A stretch of DNA of 64,000 nt from CAYXVF01 sp964468125 (lineage in GTDB: Bacteria; Myxococcota; XYA12-FULL-58-9; CAYXVF01). Made by a program: the position numbers and the translations under genes. The notes under the pieces are model-generated. The model made no database searches. It was not told where the DNA came from and was given only the letters and a program-made list of their open reading frames with translations. Below, piece after piece: positions 43,557 to 51,786 of the stretch; the first letter of the stretch is position 1; each line of letters starts with the position of its first letter. Location: the NCBI GenBank assembly GCA_964468125.1, contig CAYXVF010000015.1, positions 15,977 to 79,976 on the forward strand, written 5' to 3'.

Positions 43557-45356
43557 ATGTCCGAACAAACCGAACGCGAAGACGACTGGCTGGACGATTT
43601 CCGCGAGGAGACCGACGAGCAACTCGGTGATGCCCCACCGGGCTTTCTGCTGGACGAGCTGCTCGGTCGCGGCGGAATGGCGGAGGTTTATCTCGCTCAC
43701 CGCACCGGGCCCAAGGGTTTCTCGCGCAAGGTCGTCATCAAGCGCATCCGCCCCGACAAAGTGGAAGAGCAGGACTTCGTCGAGCGCTTCATCCGAGAGG
43801 CGAGCCTCACGTCGCAGTTCCACCACCCGAACATCGTCGAGATTCTGGAGCTGGTGACCCTCGATGACGCCTACTACATCGTCATGGAGTATCTCCATGG
43901 CAAGAACGTCTCGCACCTGATCGAAAAGCTGAACAAGCAGGGCACACGCTGTCCTCCCGAGATGGCCGCGTTCATCGCCGCCGGACTCTCGAGCGCACTC
44001 AGCTACGCGCACAACTTCATGGACGAGGATGGTAAGCGCCACCAGATCATTCACCGCGACATAAGTCCGGACAACGTGATGGTGACCTACGCCGGCGAGG
44101 TGAAGCTCCTCGACTTTGGCGTCGCCAAGGATCTCGATGGCACTCAGCTCACCCAGGGCGACAAAGTCATCGGCAAGCCGCTGTATCTTCCGCCGGAGAG
44201 TCTCAACGGCTCCCCCGCATCGCCCGCGAGAGACGTCTACAGTCTCGGGATGACACTCTATGTCATGCTCGCGGGGCGTCCGCCCTTCGAGATGGGCAGC
44301 GGTCCGGAGGGACTCGCAAAGCTCCTCGTGGACATCACGAACAGCGAAATCCCGCCGCTGCGCCAGTTCAACGAAGACATTCCTGCGGACCTCGAGCACA
44401 TCGTCATGAAGACGATCTCGAAAGAGCAACGTTCGCGGTATAGCGCCTCCGATCTTCAAAACGTGCTCGAGGGTTGGCTCGTCCAAAACGGGCACAACGT
44501 CAATCAGAGCAACCTCGCGAGCTTCTTGCGGGAGATCGTGGGTGAAGAGGCCGAAGGTTCGAGCGCATCGCCGTCGAAGCCCAAGTCGCAGCCCAAGCGG
44601 CTCGGGTCGGCCAAGGCCGAGGGAGGATGGGTTCAAAAGCAAGAACGCTCCTCGGCCGCCGCCACCGCAGACATGGATCCCGATCCGACTCGCATGCGGA
44701 TCCCCAGTGCAGGCGAGCCAGCGACGCTCATGTACGAGCAAGACGACGGGGTCGACGAGAAGACCCGCTCTGCGAATGTCGCAGCGGAGCGAGCGCCGCG
44801 GGCAGAGCGCACGAAACGAAAACGAGATGCGCATAAGGGCAAGAAGCAGGGCGAGGAGAGCGAGCTCGACAATAAGAAGCTCCTGATCGGCGCCGGAGCC
44901 GTGGCCGCCGCTACGCTCCTGATGTTCGTCATCGTTGCTGCTGTGTCGGACTCGGACGAGGAGCACGATGCCTTTGCCGAGCGTCTGGAGCGGATCAGCG
45001 AGAGCCTCGGGAAAGACTCAATCGACGATGAGCTCGCGAACATCAACGTCGACGGCGAGGCCGCTCCCGCGCCGACCCGACGCAGGCGTCCCTCGCGCCT
45101 CGGCTCAAAGACTGCAAAGCTCGCCATTCGCTGCGATGGGACGATCATCACGGTCGATGGCGCCGAAGTCGGCTTTTGCCCGGACAAAGTGGTTCCGGTC
45201 ACCCCAGGCCTGCACACCGTACAGGTTCAAACCACGAAAGGCCGCATGGAGAAGAAGGTCGTCGTGGAAGCTTACGAGGTCGAATCGGTCCAGCTTCTCA
45301 AGCCAAGGGTCAGGCGCAAAAATCGACCGGTGACCATCAAGGCGCCGGTGGATTAA
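43557..45356 (+). CDS. Ser/Thr protein kinase with PEGA-like tail 2
   Basis: This 599-residue paralogue has a kinase domain with LLGRGGMAEVYLAHR, VVIKRI lysine, QIIHRDISPDNVMVTY, LLDFGVAKD and YLPPESLNG, a membrane helix near 453-475 (LIGAGAVAAATLLMFVIVAA) and a C-terminal PEGA-like domain (ITVDGAEVGFCPDKVVPVTPG). The start is ATG 43557; a TTG at 43530 is an alternative. The plan mirrors the gene upstream, so the pair arose by duplication. Targets unknown, but the surrounding pilus genes suggest them. Confidence 0.92.
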   Translation: MSEQTEREDDWLDDFREETDEQLGDAPPGFLLDELLGRGGMAEVYLAHRTGPKGFSRKVVIKRIRPDKVEEQDFVERFIREASLTSQFHHPNIVEILELVTLDDAYYIVMEYLHGKNVSHLIEKLNKQGTRCPPEMAAFIAAGLSSALSYAHNFMDEDGKRHQIIHRDISPDNVMVTYAGEVKLLDFGVAKDLDGTQLTQGDKVIGKPLYLPPESLNGSPASPARDVYSLGMTLYVMLAGRPPFEMGSGPEGLAKLLVDITNSEIPPLRQFNEDIPADLEHIVMKTISKEQRSRYSASDLQNVLEGWLVQNGHNVNQSNLASFLREIVGEEAEGSSASPSKPKSQPKRLGSAKAEGGWVQKQERSSAAATADMDPDPTRMRIPSAGEPATLMYEQDDGVDEKTRSANVAAERAPRAERTKRKRDAHKGKKQGEESELDNKKLLIGAGAVAAATLLMFVIVAAVSDSDEEHDAFAERLERISESLGKDSIDDELANINVDGEAAPAPTRRRRPSRLGSKTAKLAIRCDGTIITVDGAEVGFCPDKVVPVTPGLHTVQVQTTKGRMEKKVVVEAYEVESVQLLKPRVRRKNRPVTIKAPVD

Positions 45357-45393
45357 TATGACGAGCCAGAGCACTTCCCGGAGGTTTGTAACC

Positions 45394-45900
45394 ATGCGTC
45401 GAGGCATCGCGGAACGTCGTCAGATCGGTTTTACGCTCGTCGAGCTCGGTATCGTGATCGGAGTCATCGCGGTCATGGTCACGATAGTCTTCACTGCTCG
45501 CGGCTTCATCGACAACGGTCGGCTCGGCAGCACGCTTCAGCTCACGAGCGCGATCCGTGACGCGGCTCGGGGCTTCTCCTTGCGCCAGTGCGGCGGCGCG
45601 TCCTTCAACTGCGACTCGGTCGCGGGGGGCCCTGCTCACCTCAACGACATCAACAAGCTCGTAGGACCAGACAATTTCTTCACGACCCCTCCGGAAGACC
45701 CCTGGGGTAACGGGGTCGTCGGAGTATCAGCGACCGGCGCTGCTTTCGATTTCATCGATATCGTCATCTGCATTGGCCAGGGGACGAACTCGGATGAGCT
45801 CGCTTCGGACTTCGAGTTCACTGCATCGGAATTTGGAACGGTCACCATTGGCGGTGCGTGCGGCACGGGCGGCACGCAGGTGACCGTCAACACCCGGTAG
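45394..45900 (+). CDS. Type IV pilin-like protein, paralogue of 33312
   Basis: ATG 45394 is chosen because GGAGG lies nine bases upstream; an ATG at 45358 lacks a site. The 168-residue product has RQIG|FTLVELGIVIGVIAVMVTIV then RGF, nearly the same helix as the pilin at 33312, followed by a Cys-containing globular part (LRQCGGASFNCDS, GGACGTGG). It sits after the kinases on the plus strand. It may be an alternative or minor pilin. Confidence 0.86.
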   Translation: MRRGIAERRQIGFTLVELGIVIGVIAVMVTIVFTARGFIDNGRLGSTLQLTSAIRDAARGFSLRQCGGASFNCDSVAGGPAHLNDINKLVGPDNFFTTPPEDPWGNGVVGVSATGAAFDFIDIVICIGQGTNSDELASDFEFTASEFGTVTIGGACGTGGTQVTVNTR

Positions 45901-45903
45901 ACC

Positions 45904-46293
45904 CTACACCTCGAAATCTGTCGACAAGCTGACGCCGACCTCCGCCGGGTCGCGCCACCGCGCACGTCGCTTCTGCTGCAGCTCGGCGATCACGCGTTGC
46001 AACGTGGGATCATCGAACGGACGTCGGTCTAGGCGTGCCCCCTTTTGTGCGTTCGCCTTTCCGGTGGCGAGCGCGAGGTTTTCGAGCGCATCGGTGCCAC
46101 CGTGTGAGCGCGGAACGATGTGCTCGATGGTCACGTCACTGACGGGCTCCCCCTGCAGATCGACATAGAGCTTGCGGCCGCTGAAGATACAGCGTCCTTC
46201 CCAGAGCTCCTCGCCACGGAAGTGTTTCCGAACGAAAGTTCGGTCCGTCGCCACGATGGCGAGGATGGTTTTGCGTTTGCTCGCCTTTCCCAT
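45904..46293 (-). CDS. HNH endonuclease-domain protein
   Basis: The 129-residue protein has VTIEHIVPRSHGGTDALENLA followed by KANAQKG, which supplies the H-N-N/H residues of an HNH (ββα-metal) nuclease. A CxxxG-type start (EGRCIFSGRKL) replaces the common Cys4 zinc knuckle. Such small HNH proteins often have unknown targets. The start ATG 46293 is close to the divergent SnoaL-like gene. Confidence 0.87.
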   Translation of the reverse strand: MGKASKRKTILAIVATDRTFVRKHFRGEELWEGRCIFSGRKLYVDLQGEPVSDVTIEHIVPRSHGGTDALENLALATGKANAQKGARLDRRPFDDPTLQRVIAELQQKRRARWRDPAEVGVSLSTDFEV

Positions 46294-46322
46294 CGAACGA
46301 AATTCAAGGTAAGCACGTTTCT

Positions 46323-46745
46323 ATGGCCAGCGACCATGCAGTACTCGATGCGAACGAACGCTTCTACCGTGCCTTTCGGGAGGCGGACATGGAGGCCATG
46401 GAACGACTCTGGGCGCATCGCGCCGACGTCGCCTGCACGCACCCTGGCTGGCCTGCGCTTCGAGGGCGCGAACGGGTGATGGCAAGCTGGCGATCCGTAA
46501 TGCTCGACCACCCTCCCCCGAAGGTTGAATGCGCGCGGATCGAGGTCTTCGACCACGGCGAGCTCGCATTCGTCACCTGCGTGGAGCGAGTGTCGGAGAT
46601 GCGAAGCGAGCTCGTAGCAACGAATATATTCGTCAAGGAAGAGGGTGAGTGGCTCCTCGCGCATCATCACTCCGGGCCAATCCGTATGGTTCGAGACTTT
46701 GCCGAATCGGATCCGGAGGATGAGGATCCTCCAACTTTCAACTAG
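46323..46745 (+). CDS. SnoaL/NTF2-like domain protein
   Basis: The 140-residue product has the NTF2/SnoaL/DUF4440 pattern: DANERFYRAFREADMEAMER (first helix), HPGWPALRGRERVMASWRSV and an antiparallel sheet around AFVTCVERV to EGEWLLAHHHSGP. These domains make a cone-shaped barrel and act as small enzymes or binders. The substrate is unknown. It is followed nine bases later by the DUF2064 gene, likely cotranscribed. Confidence 0.82.
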   Translation: MASDHAVLDANERFYRAFREADMEAMERLWAHRADVACTHPGWPALRGRERVMASWRSVMLDHPPPKVECARIEVFDHGELAFVTCVERVSEMRSELVATNIFVKEEGEWLLAHHHSGPIRMVRDFAESDPEDEDPPTFN

Positions 46746-46754
46746 GCAAACCAG

Positions 46755-47435
46755 TTGCTGACCCACGATCCGCTCACAGTCATCGTCTTCGCAAAACCGC
46801 CACATCCGGGCGAGAGCAAGACCCGTCTCGCGACACGAATCGGCGCTGAGCAGGCGAGCCTGCTTGCCAGGGCATTCGTCTACGACAGCCTTCATCAACT
46901 CGGACGTTTCCGGAACCTGAAACCGGTGCTCGCCACGACGGCGCCCTGGCCCGAGGAGCTCGTGGCCCTGCCCGAGGGAATGGAAGTGTGGCAACAGGGC
47001 CCAGGCGACCTCGGAGACCGCTTGGAGCGGGTGATGTTCAAAGCGCTCCAGTCCACGAAGACGGCTATCGCGCTCGGAGCCGATACACCGGGTTTGCCTG
47101 AAAAAATGATGCTCGAGGCGGTGCACTCTCTCCAGCAAAACGACGCGGTACTCGGCCCGGCGCGCGACGGGGGCTTTTACCTGCTCGGGTTGCGTCGCTG
47201 TCCCCCTGGAGTGTTCGTCGAGCTGCCGTGGAGCACCCCGCACACCTTGGCCGCCACTGAGCAACGGCTGCGCAGCTATGAGCTCACCGTCGAACGCGTG
47301 AGCCCCTGGTTCGACGTCGATACGCTCGAGGACCTCGTCAACTTGCGTGCGCTCCTGGAACGTGGCGTCATCAGCGCGCCGAAAACCTGGGAAGCGATAA
47401 AGAGCATTGGAGACCTACCTCCCATCGAAAGCTGA
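46755..47435 (+). CDS. DUF2064 (TIGR04282-type) glycosyltransferase-like protein
   Basis: The start is TTG 46755. The 226-residue protein has VIVFAKPPHPGESKTRLATR, then IALGADTPGLPEKMM, VLGPARDGGFYLLGLRR and WFDVDTLEDL. These match the nucleotidyl-/glycosyltransferase-like family that includes the arsenosugar biosynthesis type TIGR04282 (DUF2064). The DGGFYLLG block is diagnostic. Substrate unknown; no arsenosugar partner gene lies nearby. Confidence 0.88.
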   Translation: MLTHDPLTVIVFAKPPHPGESKTRLATRIGAEQASLLARAFVYDSLHQLGRFRNLKPVLATTAPWPEELVALPEGMEVWQQGPGDLGDRLERVMFKALQSTKTAIALGADTPGLPEKMMLEAVHSLQQNDAVLGPARDGGFYLLGLRRCPPGVFVELPWSTPHTLAATEQRLRSYELTVERVSPWFDVDTLEDLVNLRALLERGVISAPKTWEAIKSIGDLPPIES

Positions 47436-47436
47436 C

Positions 47437-48540
47437 ATGTCGATCGAAGAAACCCGTGTGACAGAAAAGTCAGGGGAGGTGCGAACCTTTCCCTGCGAGT
47501 CCTGTGGTGCCGACCTCGAGTTCCACATTGGCGCCCAATCGCTCAAGTGCCCCTACTGCTCCTTTGAGAAGGCCCTCGAGGTCAAAGACGAGGAGATCGC
47601 CGAGCGCGACCTCGAGAACGCCATTGAGAAACTCCGGACTCGACCTCGGGAGGGCGCAGGCGATGGCTCAGAGCAGCTCGACTGCAGTAGCTGCGGCGCT
47701 AAGGTGCTCTTTGAAGGAGCGGTGACGAGCAGCGAATGCCCCTACTGCGGCACCCCCGTGCAGCGCAGCGACGTGCATGAGGCGGAAGACAGGCTCGCCG
47801 TCGATGGTGTTCTCCCTTTTCTCGTGGCGCAGTCGAAAGCAAACGAAGAGATCAAGAACTGGGTGGCATCACGCTGGTTTGCTCCCAACGACTTCAAACG
47901 TCGAGGGGCCAAGGGACAATTCGAGGGGGTATATCTCCCCTACTTCACCTTCGACGCGATGACGTTCACCGTCTACCGAGGAGAACGGGGCGAGCACTAT
48001 TATGTGACCGTCGGCAGCGGCGACAACAAACGGCGGGAGCGGCGAACGCGTTGGTCACCCTCTTCGGGACGCTTTCAGCGCTTCTTTGACGATGTCCTGA
48101 TCTGCTGTGCTCGCGCCATCGAGCGCAAATTCGTTCATGCGCTAGAGCCCTGGCCCCTCCCGGAGCTTCGACCGTTTGACCCCGCGGTCCTTGCGGGCAA
48201 AAAGGCCCTCACCTATGACGTCGAGCTGCCCGAAGCCTACGCCCTGGCGAAAATGGAAATCGACGGCGCACTTCGCAGCGACGTTAAGAACCGAATAGGT
48301 GGGGATGAGCAACGCATTCATTCGCTGAGCACACAGATGAGCGCGCTCACCTACAAGCACCTGCTCCTCCCGGTCTGGATCCTCGCCTACCGCTATAAGA
48401 AAGAGTCTTACCGGGTCTTCGTGAACGCTTGCACCGGGGAAGTGCAAGGGCAGCGCCCCTATAGCTGGGTGAAGATCACACTCGCCGTGCTTGCCGGTTT
48501 GGCCCTTGCGGGATTGGCCGTAGCCATCGGTAATCAGTGA
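47437..48540 (+). CDS. Zinc-ribbon membrane protein
   Basis: ATG 47437 gives 367 residues. Two zinc ribbons appear: PCESCGAD...KCPYCSFE (about 14-40) and DCSSCGAK...ECPYCGTP (about 80-110), each a CxxC pair. A beta-rich domain and a C-terminal helix (ITLAVLAGLALAGLAVAIG) follow. Similar proteins are sometimes labelled 'primosomal protein N'-like', a mislabel based on the ribbons only. Function unknown. It overlaps the end of the convergent transporter gene by seven bases. Confidence 0.82.
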   Translation: MSIEETRVTEKSGEVRTFPCESCGADLEFHIGAQSLKCPYCSFEKALEVKDEEIAERDLENAIEKLRTRPREGAGDGSEQLDCSSCGAKVLFEGAVTSSECPYCGTPVQRSDVHEAEDRLAVDGVLPFLVAQSKANEEIKNWVASRWFAPNDFKRRGAKGQFEGVYLPYFTFDAMTFTVYRGERGEHYYVTVGSGDNKRRERRTRWSPSSGRFQRFFDDVLICCARAIERKFVHALEPWPLPELRPFDPAVLAGKKALTYDVELPEAYALAKMEIDGALRSDVKNRIGGDEQRIHSLSTQMSALTYKHLLLPVWILAYRYKKESYRVFVNACTGEVQGQRPYSWVKITLAVLAGLALAGLAVAIGNQ

Positions 48541-49874
48541 CCCTTTGACCGCTCGAGCTGTGACTCACGCTCGTCGAAGCTCTTCCCGAGGTAGCGGACA
48601 ATCATGAGCCACACGACCAGGAGCGGTATCGTGACCAACGAGAGGTAACGCACGCCCGCAAAGGATGCGACGAGCACGGTCATCAACAAGTTGACCCCAA
48701 CCCCCAGCGACTTCGCGGTTCGCTGCACGAACATGTCGATGAAGGCTTTCGCCTTGTACTTCTCTTCTCGGCTCGTGACGGTGTAGAGCGTTTCGCGCGC
48801 GGACTGGTTGATCGAGTAGTTGAATGCGTTGTCCAAAGCGCTCAACGCCGCGCCGGTGAGGTAAATGGGGATCGCGAGAAACGCCACGGAGCCCACAAGT
48901 GCTGACACCGGCAAAACGAAGAGCGCAACGGCGACCCCAAAGCGCTGCATGACGAAGCTCGTGACCAGCAGTTGGACCAGCAGTGCGGTCACGTTGGTGA
49001 AGGCGTAGAGATTGCGAAACGCTTCCTTCAAATCGAGCTCACCACGGGACGCGAAGTGCTCGACGGTCGCGGTGAATTGAAAGTCCATGACCGTGGAGAC
49101 CAGCTCGTAGATCCCCACGAGCGCCACCAACCCAAGCAAATAGCGAGATCGAAAGACGAGCCGCGCGGCGGCCAGCGCCCCCGTGCGTGGCGGCTCAGCC
49201 CCCTCTTCCAGTGCAGGCTCATCGACACCCGGGTCCGCGAAGCGCGCCGCGAGAATGGCGGCGACACAGATCAAGACCATCGCTCCGGCGGAGATCAGCA
49301 TCCAGGTAGGCTCGCTGACGCGACCGAGTGTCACACGCAGGACCGTCGTCCCGAACGCTCCGCCGGCGACCCCCCCTAGCCCGATGACGCCGTACATGCG
49401 CTTCGCCGCTTCGGGGGCGATCGCGTCGTTGGCGAATGCGAAAAAGCTCGCGACCATGACCGTGTTGAAGAGGTCACCGAACAGATAGAAGGCCCAGGCG
49501 GTAGGCGCACCGGGAGATCCGATTACGCCGCTGAAGGTGAGCAGCGCGACAGCCATTGCGGAGGCCCAAGCGATCGTGAGCTTTTCACGCTGCAATCGGT
49601 CCGAGAGCTTCGAGAATGCCAAGACCGCCACGAACGCGACGAACATGTTCAGAATTTTGGCGAGCTGCTCCGCCTGTGAACCGTTCAAGACCCAGCCCAG
49701 CAGGTCGAGACCCTCTTCTTTGTAGAAGCCGACCAAGAGCTCTTTCTTGAGAGGCTTCAGGATCCAGAACGTCGAGATCACCAGGAAGAAGTAGACAGAG
49801 AACGACAGCGCGAGCGGCCACTCCTGACGTTTGATCGTGATGATCTGTTTGAATGGGTTCTGCGCTTGCGCCAT
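48534..49874 (-). CDS. ADP/ATP-carrier-like (TLC) or MFS-type transporter
   Basis: ATG 49874 follows GGAGG. The 446-residue protein has about 12 hydrophobic helices. The N-terminal LALSFSVYFFLVISTFWILK followed by PLKKELLVGFY, the GVIGLGGVAGGAFG helix, and the later NQSARETLYTVTSREEKYKAK are typical of TLC-type ADP/ATP carrier-like proteins in free-living bacteria. Direction and substrate cannot be read. It is divergent from the PAP2 gene at 49970. Confidence 0.83.
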   Translation of the reverse strand: MAQAQNPFKQIITIKRQEWPLALSFSVYFFLVISTFWILKPLKKELLVGFYKEEGLDLLGWVLNGSQAEQLAKILNMFVAFVAVLAFSKLSDRLQREKLTIAWASAMAVALLTFSGVIGSPGAPTAWAFYLFGDLFNTVMVASFFAFANDAIAPEAAKRMYGVIGLGGVAGGAFGTTVLRVTLGRVSEPTWMLISAGAMVLICVAAILAARFADPGVDEPALEEGAEPPRTGALAAARLVFRSRYLLGLVALVGIYELVSTVMDFQFTATVEHFASRGELDLKEAFRNLYAFTNVTALLVQLLVTSFVMQRFGVAVALFVLPVSALVGSVAFLAIPIYLTGAALSALDNAFNYSINQSARETLYTVTSREEKYKAKAFIDMFVQRTAKSLGVGVNLLMTVLVASFAGVRYLSLVTIPLLVVWLMIVRYLGKSFDERESQLERSKGH

Positions 49875-49969
49875 TCTTGGCGCCTCCTTCCCCGGACTTC
49901 CTCGGGGAGTATGAGACGCGCCGGCGCGGATCAAGCGTGCGGTGCCGAGGGCACCCTGGGGAGACGGGT

Positions 49970-50767
49970 ATGCTGAATTGGATCTGGGTCTCCGCCGCCC
50001 TCGTCGCGGCGAGTGAGTCACCTTACGAGGTCGACTGGGCGGTCGACGGCACCCTCACCGGCGGCGCCTTGGCCCTCACGCTCTTGGTGAGCGAGATCAA
50101 CCCGAGCCTTCCCGGAGGACTCTCCTGCGCCACGCTCGCCGGTGATCGGTGCGATCCCTCCGTCCTGAACAGTCTCGATGCGACGGTGGTCGGAAACGAC
50201 AGCTCGGGTTGGGAGACGGTCAGCGACATCGGCTTGCTGGGCGGTCTCCTCATCCCCTTTGCCGCGAACGGCATCGACCTCGCAGCGTCCGATACGGACC
50301 AATGGGGCGAGGACTTCGGACGCGACTCGCTGGTCATGGCGCAAGCGATCGGCGTCAACGCCCTGGCCACCACCGTCGCCAAGGCCGCCTTCCGCCGGCC
50401 GCGCCCGACCCACTACGTTTCAGGCCGAGACCTCACGAAGGTTCAAGAGCAGTATTCCTTTCCTTCGGGGCACGCATCCGCCACTGCGGCGGGAATGGCA
50501 TCTTGGGCGACCACCTTCACCTTGCGCCACCCCGACTCTCCCTGGCGCTTCGCAGTCATCGGAAGCGCCGTCGCCTGGACGGGTGTCACTGCGTATGGTC
50601 GAGTGGCGGCGGGGCGCCACTTCTACAGCGACGTCATCGCGGGAGTCGTCCTCGGAAGCGCGGTGGGCTTTCTGATCCCTAAGCTTCACGAACGCGACGA
50701 TGCTCCACAATCGGCCTCCAGCCCCTCAGGAGATGTCACGCTGTTTCAGGTCGGCGGCACCTTCTGA
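49970..50767 (+). CDS. PAP2-family phosphatase
   Basis: The 265-residue product starts at ATG 49970 with GGGGAGACGGGT upstream. It has the three PAP2 motifs: KAAFRRPRP (KxxxxxxRP-like), SFPSGHASA (PSGH) and GRVAAGRHFYSDVIAG (SRxxxxxHxxxD-like, with G for S). This fits a lipid or undecaprenyl phosphate phosphatase in the membrane. A signal peptide or first helix is present. Intact His residues suggest activity. Confidence 0.9.
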   Translation: MLNWIWVSAALVAASESPYEVDWAVDGTLTGGALALTLLVSEINPSLPGGLSCATLAGDRCDPSVLNSLDATVVGNDSSGWETVSDIGLLGGLLIPFAANGIDLAASDTDQWGEDFGRDSLVMAQAIGVNALATTVAKAAFRRPRPTHYVSGRDLTKVQEQYSFPSGHASATAAGMASWATTFTLRHPDSPWRFAVIGSAVAWTGVTAYGRVAAGRHFYSDVIAGVVLGSAVGFLIPKLHERDDAPQSASSPSGDVTLFQVGGTF

Positions 50768-50844
50768 ACAGTAAAACGCCTTTAGAGCGATGCGCGCTGA
50801 CCTTGCGAGAAGAACAAAAATTTCGTCAGAACAGTCGATTTTGA

Positions 50845-50863
50845 TTCAACTCTTCGGTTTGAG
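50845..50863 (+). promoter_or_regulatory. Possible LysR-type operator
   Basis: TTCAA (50845-50849) and TTGAG (50859-50863) form a near-dyad with nine bases between, matching the T-N11-A style of LysR-family sites. It lies 18 bases upstream of the regulator start in an AT-richer gap. Confidence 0.3.
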
Positions 50864-50880
50864 CTAATTAGAATAAAGAG

Positions 50881-51786
50881 ATGGAAGCACTGAACTATCA
50901 CCATCTCTTCTACTTCTGGACCGTCGCGCGCGAAGGCGGCGTCAGCCGCGCGAGCGAAAAGCTCAAGCTCGCACCCTCCACCGTCAGCGGTCAGCTTCAC
51001 CAGCTCGAGGAGTCTCTGGGGCACAAGCTCGTGGAGCGTCAGGGCCGGGGAGTCGCGCTCACGGACGTAGGGCGCATGGTGCTGGGTTACGCCGACGACA
51101 TCTTCTCCGTCGGGCAGGAGATGCTCGAAACCCTCCGCGGCACCTCGATCGCTCGACCCGGCCGCCTTCAGGTCGGGGTGGCGGACGTGCTCCCCAAGCT
51201 CGTCGCGCGCAAGCTTCTCGATCCGATCTTCAGCCTCGACCATGAGATGGTTCTGGTCTGCCGCCAAGACCACCCCAACAATCTGCTGAGCGAGCTCGCC
51301 CTTCACCATCTCGACGTCGTGTTGGCGGACGCACCGGTGGGTCCACATCACAACGTCCGCGGTTTCAACCATCTCCTAGGCGAGAGCACCGTCACCTGTG
51401 TGGCCTCCGCCGAGATCGCGACGCGCCTACGCGATGGGTTCCCCGAGAGTCTCGACGGCCAACCGGTTCTCTTGCCAGGAGAAAACACGTCGCTTCGCCA
51501 CAGTCTGCGCGATTGGTTCGACGACAACGACGTGCACCCCCGCACCGTCGGAGAATTCGACGATAGCGCGTTGATGAAGACCTTTGGACAGAGCGGTCTC
51601 GGCGCATTCTTCGTGCACACGGTGGCGCTCGAAGAGGTGTCCCGCCAGTACGGGATCGAGCCCGTCGCGGAGCTCGAAGGGATCACCGAGCGCTTCTACG
51701 CGATCTCGGTCGAGCGGCGCATTACCCATCCCGGGGTGCTCGCGATCTCCGGCACCTCCGGTGAAGATGACCAGGACGCTGAGTGA
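50881..51786 (+). CDS. nhaR: NhaR-type LysR-family transcriptional regulator
   Basis: The 301-residue protein begins MEALNYHHLFYFWTVAREGG, the characteristic NhaR N-terminus, followed by the winged HTH (ASEKLKLAPSTVSGQLHQLE) and the effector-binding domain. NhaR activates Na+/H+ antiporter genes in response to Na+ or alkaline pH. Here the next gene is such an antiporter, overlapping by GTGA. A target site in the upstream region is possible. Confidence 0.9.
   Translation: MEALNYHHLFYFWTVAREGGVSRASEKLKLAPSTVSGQLHQLEESLGHKLVERQGRGVALTDVGRMVLGYADDIFSVGQEMLETLRGTSIARPGRLQVGVADVLPKLVARKLLDPIFSLDHEMVLVCRQDHPNNLLSELALHHLDVVLADAPVGPHHNVRGFNHLLGESTVTCVASAEIATRLRDGFPESLDGQPVLLPGENTSLRHSLRDWFDDNDVHPRTVGEFDDSALMKTFGQSGLGAFFVHTVALEEVSRQYGIEPVAELEGITERFYAISVERRITHPGVLAISGTSGEDDQDAE

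Noticed and set aside
43500..44966. 488-codon minus-strand frame opposite kinase 2
   Set aside because: The kinase motifs on the plus strand are unambiguous and this frame has no motif or ribosome site.
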